Source of the DNA: JBCCCJ01 sp039029315
GTDB lineage: Bacteria > Bacteroidota > Bacteroidia > J057
DNA: 64,000 bases
Direction: 5' to 3'
NCBI GenBank assembly: GCA_039029315.1
Contig: JBCCGK010000057.1
Span: forward strand, 8,835-72,834
Shown here piece by piece: positions 9,402-19,500 of the stretch. How positions within the stretch are numbered: the first letter of the stretch is position 1; every line of letters starts with the position of its first letter. The translations under genes and the position numbers were made by a program. The notes below the pieces were generated by a model. It was not told the DNA's origin. It did no database searches and was given only the letters and a program-made list of their open reading frames with translations.

Positions 9402-9986
9402 ATGGAACAGCAACTATTTCAATACCTGTCCAAGTATATCACCCTCACGGAAGAGGAAGCGAATGAGTTGATCAGCATGGACCTGATACGTGCAATTCCC
9501 AAAGGCAGCATCTTATTGAGAGAGGGAGAGCGTTCTATCCGATCCTATTTCGTCTTGAAAGGCTGTCTCAGGAGTTATTATCTCATTGATGGGGAAGAAA
9601 AAACAACAGCATTCTATACTGAAAATCAGGGAGTCACCCCACAATGTGTAACAACACAAGAACCTTCAGCCTATTTCCTGGTTTGTGTCGAGGATTGTGT
9701 ATTAGCAACGTCTACCTCAGATATGGAGGCTCCTTTTTTTGAGAAGTTTCCACGATTTGAGAGCTTATGTAGGGTATTGGGAGAAAAAATGCTCACCAAT
9801 CAACAAATGTCTTTTGATGCCTATATGAACTCCACTCCGGAGCAGCGATACCTTCTTCTGTTGGAGAATCGACCTGACCTGATCCAGAGAGTTCCTCAAT
9901 ATCAGTTGGCAAGCTACCTGGGAATCAAACCCGAATCTCTCAGTCGAATCCGCAAGCGCTTACTGGAAAAGAAAAGGAGTGCATAA
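9402..9986 (+). CDS. Crp/Fnr-family transcriptional regulator
   Basis: 194 aa. Residues 20-120 form a cyclic-nucleotide-binding-like beta roll (IPKGSILLREGERSIRSYFVLKGCLRSYY), and residues 145-190 a winged HTH (YQLASYLGIKPESLSRIRKRL). The phosphate-binding cassette of true cAMP receptors (GExxAxxR-type) is not recognisable: the corresponding stretch reads FYTENQGVTPQC. Direct cAMP binding is therefore doubtful even though an adenylate cyclase operon lies next door. This architecture is the common Bacteroidota Crp/Fnr-like type, often of unknown ligand. It has no FNR cysteine cluster. Divergent from the TonB receptor gene, so it may regulate that operon (inference). Confidence 0.9.
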   Translation: MEQQLFQYLSKYITLTEEEANELISMDLIRAIPKGSILLREGERSIRSYFVLKGCLRSYYLIDGEEKTTAFYTENQGVTPQCVTTQEPSAYFLVCVEDCVLATSTSDMEAPFFEKFPRFESLCRVLGEKMLTNQQMSFDAYMNSTPEQRYLLLLENRPDLIQRVPQYQLASYLGIKPESLSRIRKRLLEKKRSA

Positions 9987-10166
9987 GTAGTCAAGCAGAA
10001 TGGTGAAGGTGTGGGGTAAAGAAGTATAAGGGGAATAAGGTATTGGTTGTCAGCGAATTGATTCAAGACAAAAATACCGGATTCATTTCGCTCTAGTCTG
10101 AAGAGATTTTTTTAGCTTCTCCATCACATCTTAACTTAAGTCAATGAAGTCGGCCCCCGGCCTGCA

Positions 10167-10174
10167 TAGCTTTG
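10167..10174 (+). promoter_or_regulatory. Candidate -7 box for the outer-membrane protein gene
   Basis: TAGCTTTG is an exact match to the Bacteroidota -7 consensus TAnnTTTG and lies 39 bp before the ATG at 10213. No convincing TTG -33 element is seen at the usual distance, so support is partial. Confidence 0.45.
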
Positions 10175-10212
10175 TGTTGTTAACCAAATAACCTATTAAC
10201 AATACGATAGTT

Positions 10213-10827
10213 ATGAACAGAATAGTCATTGTCAGTTTGTTTCTTTTTGCCCTGGTGAGCACAGATACATTTGGGCAGTCCAAAAAACAAGATTCCTCTT
10301 TCAACCGATTTTTCATTGGAAGTTCAGTCTTCATGATCGCCAACGCTTTACCCAATCCTCCTTCTTTTTATCAACTCAATGTTGGCTATTGGCTTAGCCC
10401 TAAAGATGTACTTTCATTAGAAGCGATCACATGGACCTACGATGCCCCTCTGGGTATTCCCTATGGTCCTTCTCATGGAAAGGAAGAAGAAAAATATCCT
10501 GGATTTATCAGGGAACATGGCATTGCCCTGGCCTATCAGCGTTATTTGTGGAAGAAGTTCTATGCTGCCGTTCATGTTGCGCCATTTCGACAAACTTATC
10601 GATCTTCTGAGAAGGAGGTCATCCAGAAAGGCTTTCAATTGTTCATGACCTTTCGTCTGGGCTATCATTTTACCTTTCTCAATGATCGATTGTTTCTGGA
10701 ACCTTCCATCGCTATGACACATTGGCCAATCAATACCAATACGCCGGAGTCTTTTGCCAAGCAAGACAACAAATGGCCCAACCGCTTTTTGCCTGAGCCA
10801 GGTTTGCATTTTGGCGTAAAGTTTTAG
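10213..10827 (+). CDS. Small outer-membrane beta-barrel-like protein, unknown function
   Basis: 204 aa. The N-terminus is a signal peptide (MNRIVIVSLFLFALVSTDTFGQ). The remainder alternates aromatic and polar residues in strand-like stretches (YQLNVGYWLSPKDVLSLEAITW, shortened here to its core) and ends ..PGLHFGVKF, with a terminal Phe as is common for outer-membrane barrels. I recognise no named family. It is monocistronic, preceded by an exact TAnnTTTG box and followed by about 390 bp without genes up to MITE copy 2. A role in the outer membrane is inferred from composition only. Confidence 0.7.
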   Translation: MNRIVIVSLFLFALVSTDTFGQSKKQDSSFNRFFIGSSVFMIANALPNPPSFYQLNVGYWLSPKDVLSLEAITWTYDAPLGIPYGPSHGKEEEKYPGFIREHGIALAYQRYLWKKFYAAVHVAPFRQTYRSSEKEVIQKGFQLFMTFRLGYHFTFLNDRLFLEPSIAMTHWPINTNTPESFAKQDNKWPNRFLPEPGLHFGVKF

Positions 10828-11217
10828 GGTTTCTCCTTTGAGGAGGATGTGATTGATTCCCAAAAAATTGGCAGCCCCATCATTCTGTATTCGTATCTCG
10901 ATGGAGTTAGCCGCAGCTTAGCACTGCCTGGAAGCCTGCTCAGTCAGGTGCTACCGATAGGGCCTTTTGCCATTTGGATGCTCTCTTTCCTGAAAAAAGA
11001 GTGTTGATTCTAGTTGCAAAGGGCCTTCCGATTTTGAAGCTGAATCTGTACAAGCATCTCCACATTGCCCATGCACTTATCTCATTCAGGATGACGGAAA
11101 ATGGTTAGGCAGAACGGGAGTCCTTTTTGCGGTGTTCTATTGTAGAAAAAAATCAATGGGCCACATATTGTGTAGCCAGACAGCATATATCGTGAGATGA
11201 GTCGAAATTGTTCCTTA
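10828..11217. other. Gene-free stretch before MITE copy 2
   Basis: About 390 bp between the convergent outer-membrane protein gene and the histidine kinase. I find no plausible reading frame, RNA gene or clear repeat in it apart from the MITE that follows. Confidence 0.5.
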
Positions 11218-11378
11218 GAGACTGTTTGAAAATCTATCACTTATTTTTTGTATGCGTCTTTTTTCCTCATTCTACAGCTTTTTTTGTTCTCATAGCCCCA
11301 CTATGAGAACAAAACAGAGCCTTGGCTGAGAAAAAAATACCTCCTAAAAATTCTCAGCACAGATTCCAAAACAGTCTC
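11218..11378. mobile_element. MITE copy 2 (161 bp, TTA target duplication)
   Basis: Inverted relative to copies 1 and 3. It is flanked by TTA at 11215-11217 and TTA at 11379-11381, with ends GAGACTGTTT and AAACAGTCTC. The internal hairpin is perfect here: a 14-bp stem, TTTTGTTCTCATAG (11282-11295) against CTATGAGAACAAAA (11301-11314), with a 5-nt loop. The right-hand duplication TTA at 11379-11381 is at the same time the TAA stop codon of the kinase gene, so the element begins immediately after the reading frame. Confidence 0.9.
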
Positions 11379-13994
11379 TTAACCAGTTGTTGGCGATAAC
11401 GGCAAATGAATAATGAAGGTCGTTCCCTCTCCTGCCACACTATCCACATCGATCTTGCCCTTGTGTCCATCTACCAGAATATCATATGCGATAGATAAGC
11501 CAAGTCCTACATTGCCTTTGCCTGGGACTTTGGTAGTGAAAAAGGGGTCGAATAGATGATCTTTGTTTTCAGGAGAAATTCCCGGTCCATTATCCTTAAC
11601 AGAAAGGATCAACTCATCTGCTACTTGTTGGGTCTCAATGTGGATCATTGGCACAAAGCCATCTTCATTGATGTGTTCTGCGACGGCCTCATAGGCATTG
11701 TTAAGGATGTTCAGCAAAGCGCGAGAGAGTTCCTGTGGTTGGGCCAGGAATACGGGGAGCTTTGAATCTAGCTGATGATGGATCTCGACCTTTGCAGCCG
11801 ATCTCTGTGCCATGATTCCCTGATGAGCAAGTAAAACATTTTCTTTCAGGATCTGGTTGAGGTCCACCAATCTTCTTTCTCCTGAAGAAGCCTGACTATG
11901 CTGCATCATGCTTGAGACTATTTGGTCCACTCTTTTCCCGTTTTTTTCGATGGAGGCAGATCCATTTTGCATCATCTCAATCATTTCATAGATATCTTCA
12001 TAGACCTGCCTCTCGATTCGATCCTTGAATTCCCGAATTTCTTCAGAAAGCTCTCCGGCTATTTGCCGTACATTTCTGGCAAAATTGTTCACGAAATTCA
12101 GTGGGTTTTTGATTTCATGTGCAATTCCTGCTGTCATTTGACCGAGAGAAGCCATTTTTTCAGCCTGTATCAATTGCAATTGCGTATTCTTGAGTTGGCT
12201 ATGCGCGGCCATCAAGGCTTCATGGGCGCGGGTTTTGATGCGATATCGATTATATACCAATCCGGCTATGATTGCCAGTAGACCTAGCCCACCCATCAAG
12301 CCGAAGGTCCAAAGTTTTTGAATTTCTTGTTCCTGTTCCAGTAGCTCAATGCGTTGTTGCTGTTCTTTGGTTTTGTATTGTTGTTGCAATTCTGCCAAGA
12401 CCGTTTGACTGTCCGAGGTATACAGAGAATCTTTGATGTGTGCGTAATTTCTGAAAGCTGCCAAGGCTTCTGCATGCTTTCCCAATCTTTCCAGGACTTT
12501 GCTTTTTTCCAGAAAAATGACGCTGGTTGTATATTTTTCCTGGATGGAGTTAGTTAAGAACATCGCGCTGTCTGCATAAGCCAGGGCCAGTTCCAGACTA
12601 TCCATTTCAATGTGCACATTCATCAAACGATAATAAGCTGAGCTAATATGTCGCGAAGCATTCAACTCCTTGGCCAGCTTGAGGGCATCCTGAAAGAAAA
12701 CAAGTGCCTCTTCATGCTTGTCCAGGATTCGATGAATAGACCCTATATTTAACATGGAAATAACCATTCCACCTGTATTTCCTAACTGCTGCTGAATGGC
12801 GAGTCCCCGAAGATTGAGCTCCAAGGCCTTATCATATTGCTCCAGATTTTTGTAATTCCTTCCTAATTCTGTCAGACAAATTGCCATTTCCTCCTCATTG
12901 CCCAGGTCTTTCCAAATGTTCAGAGCTTGTTGATGCCTGCTTATTGACACCTCATAGTCTCCAAATGAACCATATAAGTTCCCCAGATTGAAAAGGATGT
13001 ATCCCATTTGGAATTTGTTTTGATTCTTCTCTGCCAGTTCAAGTGCCTGAACATACATGGAAATTGCCTCTTCATTGTCTCCTTTTTCGGAGTAAATGAT
13101 TGCAAGGCTTGCCAGCGCTCTCGCCTTGTATGTTTCGGCTTGATGATCCTCAGACATTCTGAGAAGTCGGATAAGTATTTCCTGGCCGGAATCCATTTTC
13201 CCCCAATTCATATAAGAGATGGATAGATTGGAAAGGCCTCGCATAAGCTTTTCCTCATCTCCGATTGCTTCCCACAGTTGAAGGGCTTTTTCTTGATAAT
13301 GAACAGCTTGCTGAAAATCTCTACTGTAAAAGTACCCCATCAAACTATCGTAAAGACGAGCCATTGTTCGGGCTTCCTCCAGGCCCTCAGAGCTTTCCAA
13401 AGCCAGATCATATTGTCTTTTTCCCAATTCTATTTCCTTCTGTTCGATGTATACATCTCCCATTGCCATTCGCAGGAGCACCAGCATATTTTGATCCTTG
13501 ACAGTTGAATTGCGCTCCAGGGCTTCTTCATATGTCCGGAGAGCCTGGGGATACTCTTTTTTTTCCTGCCAATAATTTCCTTCTATCAACAAAGAGGTCA
13601 GGAGGGCAAGATCGCTTTCCTCTCGAAGAGCCCATTTCCGCAAATCAGATGCACAGACTTGTAGGGAATCCACCTGATCCACATTCTGAAAGGCAATTGA
13701 TAGGCTATACCAAAATCGAGAGATGATTACTGGATCATGGGTTTTGATCATCTCCTTTTGTGATTGTCGGCCAAGAATCAGTGTTTGTTCTGGCGCCTTA
13801 TTTTGCATGGCGATCATTTCCGCTATCAATCGTTCAGAACCACTTAAGCTATCTCCCTGTTGTTTTTGGGGATGAGTTGGAGATTGAGCCAACATCAGGA
13901 AGGGAATCACCAGAAAGACAGCAAAAAGCCATCTTTTGATTTCTGAGGTGATGGATACTCCTTGACTCTGAAAGTGATCGATCATCGTTCTCAT
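11379..13994 (-). CDS. TPR-containing sensor histidine kinase
   Basis: 871 aa from ATG 13992-13994 (a second ATG three codons on is possible). A hydrophobic signal/anchor at about 20-36 is followed by a TPR array at about 60-500 with repeated units such as ALRTYEEALERN and ALNIWKDLGNEEEMA. One membrane helix lies at about 565-590. A HisKA domain follows, with phosphoacceptor His in GIAHEIKNPLNFVNNF, and a HATPase with DNGPGI, DPFFTTK and GLGLSI ATP-binding boxes. The TPR region would be periplasmic. No response regulator is adjacent. The stop codon is formed by the target-site duplication of MITE copy 2, so the original C-terminus may have been a little different or the element hit the stop exactly. 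Confidence 0.93.
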   Translation of the reverse strand: MRTMIDHFQSQGVSITSEIKRWLFAVFLVIPFLMLAQSPTHPQKQQGDSLSGSERLIAEMIAMQNKAPEQTLILGRQSQKEMIKTHDPVIISRFWYSLSIAFQNVDQVDSLQVCASDLRKWALREESDLALLTSLLIEGNYWQEKKEYPQALRTYEEALERNSTVKDQNMLVLLRMAMGDVYIEQKEIELGKRQYDLALESSEGLEEARTMARLYDSLMGYFYSRDFQQAVHYQEKALQLWEAIGDEEKLMRGLSNLSISYMNWGKMDSGQEILIRLLRMSEDHQAETYKARALASLAIIYSEKGDNEEAISMYVQALELAEKNQNKFQMGYILFNLGNLYGSFGDYEVSISRHQQALNIWKDLGNEEEMAICLTELGRNYKNLEQYDKALELNLRGLAIQQQLGNTGGMVISMLNIGSIHRILDKHEEALVFFQDALKLAKELNASRHISSAYYRLMNVHIEMDSLELALAYADSAMFLTNSIQEKYTTSVIFLEKSKVLERLGKHAEALAAFRNYAHIKDSLYTSDSQTVLAELQQQYKTKEQQQRIELLEQEQEIQKLWTFGLMGGLGLLAIIAGLVYNRYRIKTRAHEALMAAHSQLKNTQLQLIQAEKMASLGQMTAGIAHEIKNPLNFVNNFARNVRQIAGELSEEIREFKDRIERQVYEDIYEMIEMMQNGSASIEKNGKRVDQIVSSMMQHSQASSGERRLVDLNQILKENVLLAHQGIMAQRSAAKVEIHHQLDSKLPVFLAQPQELSRALLNILNNAYEAVAEHINEDGFVPMIHIETQQVADELILSVKDNGPGISPENKDHLFDPFFTTKVPGKGNVGLGLSIAYDILVDGHKGKIDVDSVAGEGTTFIIHLPLSPTTG

Positions 13995-14417
13995 TTGTAA
14001 GGCTGTTATGGGTCGTTATCTGAAAATAATGAAATGTCTTCAATTTATTTCCATGTTCGACATTTCCAGCCTACAAACAAACACATTCCAGGCTTGGTCC
14101 CTTGTCGTATTGTCTCAAAAAAATAGGCTATTGTTTCAAATGTGGAAGGGGAATGTATTTCTGGTTCAGGTCCAATTGAAAACGATTGCCAAAATCTGAT
14201 GAAGCCCCATTGGTCATTCGCCATGGGCATTTACTCAAATCCATTGCCAACAGCCATCAATTGCCAACCGACTGTATCGCAAGCCAGCCTCTCATTTGCA
14301 TTGTCTACAGGAGGCCCCATAAGGAGCATGGGCAATCACCAGTTGGAAGGGATTGCCCAGTACTCCCGAGGATTGAGTTATTTGATCGAAGGATCGGTCT
14401 TATCCATATGTTAGAGA
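13995..14417. other. Gene-free stretch between kinase and five-gene cluster
   Basis: 423 bp. It should hold the 3' end of the large operon and the promoter of the TPR kinase. I see no coding frame with family support, no repeat shared with the rest of the window and no strong terminator hairpin. Confidence 0.4.
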
Positions 14418-16517
14418 TCAAGAATCGGTATTCGTACCGTCGAGAGCCACGGGAAAGCTAACATACGGAATGCCTTCTATCATATTCATCGCGAATTGAG
14501 CAGGATTTTCTGCCTTGCCCAAAGTCGAAGCAAGAGAAAGAATGTCTATTGTTCCTGTCTCCGAATTGATCAGTGAATTCACAGCAATGGGATCGCCTGT
14601 CTCGAGCCCAAGCTCATTTCGAATTTTCTTATAAAAAAGATCATTTTCCTGGATCAAGCCAAAATGCAGAATCTCAGGCTTCTGATGAAAGTTCACCGTC
14701 TGAACCGGTGCCGAAAACAGACAAAGGAGGATGCCTCTAGCAAGCTTGCGAACCGTTGGGGTGTAGGAATTTCCTGCGGCATCTATTCCTTCTATGATCA
14801 ATCCAGGCCATCCGTCCACCACATCCGATCGGAGGAGAAATCCCATGGAGGAAACCTCAAGATTTTCCAAAAAATCAGTGAAGGAATTGGACGATGTCTG
14901 ATCCGCTTGTTCCCAATCTCCACCTATACTAAATGCACCACGGAGCGCAGCCTCAATCCAGCTTTTGTCAACAGAGAAAAAACGGATCGACTCGGCAGTC
15001 AACAATTGCTCGTTGGGAACCAGATAATTGCCGGGAACATTCAGCAATGCAATAAGCTGTGTCAACCAGGGTTCAATATGATTGTCCCACAAAATGGAGA
15101 GACTTGATGGACTACTATTGGAGAATGTAGGCAAATGAGAAATCGAAGAAGACTGACTGCTATGCAAGTTGGTCTGCACGAGGAGATGTTTCCATTTGTA
15201 GAGACTTATAGAGAAATCTTTGCTCGTGAGGGCTAACAAACGACCAATCTCCCAGGCAGCGGAATAGGTCATATCGAACATCCCATAAGCGGGGTCAAAC
15301 TTCATCAGTTCATCTGCAGTCTCAGGATATAAGTCAGAGAATACACTACTACTGCTCGTCTCAATGGGAGCAAAGGGTCCCCGATACCAGGATACTGACT
15401 GATCGCCATTTCGAAACTGATGCAACAAAGGCACCAGGCCCTGTGCCAGATAGGTATTGGCAGTGGCATTGCTACTGTCGGGCATCCGCAAGGTCAGATA
15501 ATCCTTGTTCAAATTGGTAAGCAAGCCGTTGAAGGTCTTGCTGAAAGTCGTTGCATCAATAATGGCCTGCTGTGTTTCTGAAGACAAGGAGGTCAGGTCG
15601 GTATCCATCACGCCAGCCATCTCCTGCAAAAAACTGGCTTCTGTTCCAGCAAATTCTCTATCCAGCTGTGTTGTGAGCAAGGAAAGCTGTGTATCAGATA
15701 ACTTGCCTGAGAGAGCTGAAATGCTGGTAGAACTAATCTTGAAATGTTCGATGGAATAAAAGGACCAGTTTTTCAAACTCACCAGCCGATAGGAACTCGC
15801 GCCATTGCCAGTATCAAATGTACTGCCATTGAAACGGCCTTCCAGGGAGACCAAATGCATCGTACTTCTCTTTCCAGCCTGCGGTAGACGATTACAAAAC
15901 AGAATTGAATTCTCAATTCCTACCCTATTCCCGTCTGAGTCTGTTCCCGTCCGCGTATGGGCCTGTAAGACCAGACTTTCTGTAGAGGGCAGAATGCTAT
16001 CCAGCATGGTCGCAGGCACATCAATGACTGTCAACAAATCAGTACTTTGCTGGGCGGTTTCTGCTTCAAAAGTCGGGAAATATGGATCTGAAGAAGCGGT
16101 CAAATCAGCTACGGTGATGGATTTTTTCTCGATGAGGTTCATCTCCTCTTCTGTGAACATCAAGAGGGCCAACCAGGGCGCATTGTCTCCGGGATCGTCG
16201 GAGGTATAAGGAGATCGTTCCCATGGGAGGGTGTTCCTGCTGATCACGATATGAGGGAGGATATTGGTATATTCTCCTGTACTATCAGGTGCCGGGAACA
16301 TCGCCTGTATCTCTTGAGGATTGATACTGAGGCGCTCTCCATAGACAGCGAATACACTGCTTGTCGTCGTTCCAGTAATGTCTCCGACGATTTTGCTACT
16401 CAGGGAATTTTCCCCAGCATAGGTACTGGTTGCGGTCAGTTGATATTCTCCAGGATCAATTTTAGGCAAATGATTCTGGTGCAGTTGTAGATAAGGGGCA
16501 AGCGTGTTGTCAGACAT
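14418..16517 (-). CDS. Large conserved-type hypothetical protein, last gene of the leaderless cluster
   Basis: 699 aa, ATG 16515-16517, no signal peptide or membrane helix. I recognise no characterised family. Visible landmarks: a short N-terminal DPGEYQLTATSTY segment, LPHIVISRNTLPWER at 87-101 and PWLALLMFTEEE at 114-125, then a mixed region rich in Ser/Thr and Leu. LPWER followed by PWLALL has the look of a conserved signature, but I cannot verify its distribution. It starts 8 bp after the DUF6603-like gene ends, so the two are almost certainly translated from one message. Function unknown; the context suggests it is a component of the same multi-protein assembly as the four upstream genes. 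Confidence 0.8.
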   Translation of the reverse strand: MSDNTLAPYLQLHQNHLPKIDPGEYQLTATSTYAGENSLSSKIVGDITGTTTSSVFAVYGERLSINPQEIQAMFPAPDSTGEYTNILPHIVISRNTLPWERSPYTSDDPGDNAPWLALLMFTEEEMNLIEKKSITVADLTASSDPYFPTFEAETAQQSTDLLTVIDVPATMLDSILPSTESLVLQAHTRTGTDSDGNRVGIENSILFCNRLPQAGKRSTMHLVSLEGRFNGSTFDTGNGASSYRLVSLKNWSFYSIEHFKISSTSISALSGKLSDTQLSLLTTQLDREFAGTEASFLQEMAGVMDTDLTSLSSETQQAIIDATTFSKTFNGLLTNLNKDYLTLRMPDSSNATANTYLAQGLVPLLHQFRNGDQSVSWYRGPFAPIETSSSSVFSDLYPETADELMKFDPAYGMFDMTYSAAWEIGRLLALTSKDFSISLYKWKHLLVQTNLHSSQSSSISHLPTFSNSSPSSLSILWDNHIEPWLTQLIALLNVPGNYLVPNEQLLTAESIRFFSVDKSWIEAALRGAFSIGGDWEQADQTSSNSFTDFLENLEVSSMGFLLRSDVVDGWPGLIIEGIDAAGNSYTPTVRKLARGILLCLFSAPVQTVNFHQKPEILHFGLIQENDLFYKKIRNELGLETGDPIAVNSLINSETGTIDILSLASTLGKAENPAQFAMNMIEGIPYVSFPVALDGTNTDS

Positions 16518-16525
16518 GGCTTGGC

Positions 16526-19500
16526 TTATGAGTGGGTTAGAATAAGTTCATCAAATAGTTCTTCACTGGGAAAGAATTGTTCCTGAAATCCCAGAGAATT
16601 CAGGAAGTCTTCTCGCGTGGACTGCTGAGATTCCAGTTGTTGGTACAAGGAATCACTCGCTTCCTGTTTTAGCCAAACAGTATTCAGGATTACCTCAGCA
16701 TCGGTGATGGTAGCAGTCTTGTCAAAGGTCTCTTGCTCTGTCAGCAAATTCTGACTATCGACTCGATGAGATTCGTCAGAGGCTTCGGATGGAGCGCCTT
16801 CAAAAGAGAAGCCCATACAGATATCCTGAATCATGCGTTCCTCTGAAGTTTCGTCTTCTGAATGGGTAAATTTCGGTCCCCATAATGCCCCTGGAACTGC
16901 CTTAAGGATAGGAGAAAAGGAAAATTTATCTGTTTTATCCGGAGAACCTGCTTCACTGATCTTCAGGATGGAAATATCCATTTTCAGATTCAGATAATCT
17001 CCCAGATCTACCGTCTCGCCCGTGGAGGAATCAGTGAAGGTGTCATCATTGATCTTCATAGATCCAATGTAGACCTTGGTGCTTCCTACTGAGGCGTCAA
17101 CATTCGAGACAACAGTAGTTGGGACAGCAGAGTGAATCTCCATATTGAAGTATTTGGGATTCACGATATTCACCTCTGTTGTTTCAGAATTGATGATAGC
17201 ATTGGCCTTACTGATCATCCCATCCTGTACCGAAGTGCTGATCCACTTATCTGCATCAGATGGCAGGAAGGCTGAACAGAATTCATTCCAGGTCAAGGCT
17301 TCCGGCTCTGACTTATTCCCACCGAATTTCACATCGAAAGTCACAACAGACAGGTGAATATGGGCCTTGCCTGAAAACTCTGGTCCCCAGATATCAAGAT
17401 TTGCTCCGACATCTACGGTCAAATGATGGGTGCCGAAAAAGTGATAGGTATAGGAGACTCCCATATCTACGTATATGGACGCCTGATAGTAATAGGGCTT
17501 CCAGGAGATGATGAAATCAGCACCCTCCTGATACCAGGCTTTCAGATTGCCACTTTTCCATGTGGCACTGATATGTCCTCCAGCCATGACTGCTGATGGC
17601 ACCAGGGCGAAGTACATATCTCCTTTCACATCCAACTCATCGGTCACCTGCCAGTTGAAGCCCAGTGGCGAAACCTGTGGATAGTAATCAGGCACATCAA
17701 ATTTGGGATGATAGCCGCCTAGGGTTAGCACAAAATCCCCGGCTGAGGCCCCATCATCTGAATCCTTGAACCAGGAATAGAAGGCAAATCCTCCTGTCAG
17801 ATGGCAGTCTTTCGAGAGAATGAAAGAGTCTGATGTGAGAGCTGATTCCACTTTCAGGTAGCCCTTGCCAGGATTGAATACCGCCTTCAGGGCCATTTGA
17901 ATCTCTGCCAGCGGCTCTGTTTCATTTTCATCCGGGGTAGGAATGACCAGGGTAGAGATGCCCAACACATCCACTTCAAATTCCTGCCCAAAACTGACTG
18001 CGAGTAGCGCAAAGGAATCGATGATCTCAAAGGAGGAATATTTCACCCCCACAGCCAGAAAATACTCTCCAACAGCTGGTGGAATGAGATCATGCAGGAT
18101 GCTGAGTTCTGCCCCAGGATCATCTGTGGTGCCAGCCTCCCCAGCCATGGCTTCTGCCACCAATGGGAAGGAGCTGACATCTTCCAAGGCAGGCATAATC
18201 AGACGTCGGTTGTAGCCAAATCCTGCCGCCAGCCCTTTGACAAAGAAAAAGGAAGGACCACCCAAAGGCGCATCCAGAAAGGCATAGATGAAGAGAGAAG
18301 GATGCCCCTGATAGTAGGAATAGGAACCGATAGCGCCTAAGGAGAAAGAGTCTGTTTTGATCAGGGCAGTCCCATCATAGGTATCATAGCTATTGCCTGC
18401 TGAGTCAGTAGCCGTTTGCCGAAGGAAGGCTCCTCCAATCTCTACTGGACCACTGGCATAATCTATCCCCAGGCCATGTAAGCCAAAGCTCGGATGAATG
18501 GGATTGATTCCACTGCTGGCGTACAATCCATCCAGGGAAATCGAGAGTCCTGCAAGCTCCAGAGAGGCATCTAACAGAAAGTAGAGTTTCGCAGAAGTAC
18601 CTGCCTCTTCATCTGCAGCTTGAAACTGTACCCCTACCCTTCCCAAGCTGATGGGGCCTAGCTTCTTTTTGACTGAGTACCACTTGACATCGCTTCCTCC
18701 ACTGCTGTCAGAGGTGGCTGGTGGATCAGAAGAAGTGTCGCTATCGTCTTCGGAACTGGCTGGGCTGCTTTCATCAGAAGCTGGCTGATCCTTGACATCA
18801 TCCGCCCCGATTCCCACATTGAAGTCATAGCTTTTGTCTCCGATCTTCAGCTGCATATGGAATCCCAGCCCTTCTGAGGCTTCATCTGGCAGTTCATATC
18901 CTCCATCGGGCACCAAATCCTTAATGCCATCCATGTCCTCCGAGCTGAAATCATTGTTGGCTACCAAGGGCTGAAAGGTCATGCTGACAGAGGAATCTGA
19001 TGGCAGCATTTTTCCCACCAAGGGCAGATTGGACAGGTCAACCCCTCCACCGATGTCCATTCCAAAGAGGACACGGGTTGACTCTCCTTTGTCTACCACT
19101 AGTAGGGCGTCTTGCAGATTGAAGCTGACCCCCGAAGCAAAATCGGAGAAGTCAGAATTGGTGGTGATCAGTTCCAGCAGCGACTCGATGCTTTCGTCCT
19201 TTCCTGAGCTGTTTTCGTAGGCAGCCAGGAAAATGGTGCTGCTATCGTCTTCTTTGAAGATCAAGTCAAATTCCAGATCATTGACAGTGATCACACCAGA
19301 GAATTCTACAGAATACTCTTCCTCATTTCGAGACAGATCCAGCTTGATGACAGCATCGACGTTTTGTCCATCAAGTGGGAATTCGACTTCCATTTCGAAG
19401 CTGAGGTCCTGCGTGGAAGTATTGTAGGAAATGCTGAGGTCTTCGATTTCCAGGTCTGCAATGGGTGGGGGAACCGGGACTTCTCCGAGTCCCATATCGG

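Noticed and set aside
9402..9986. Calling the Crp/Fnr-like regulator the cAMP receptor of the neighbouring cyclase
   Set aside because: The phosphate-binding cassette is not recognisable, so the pairing is only a neighbourhood argument.
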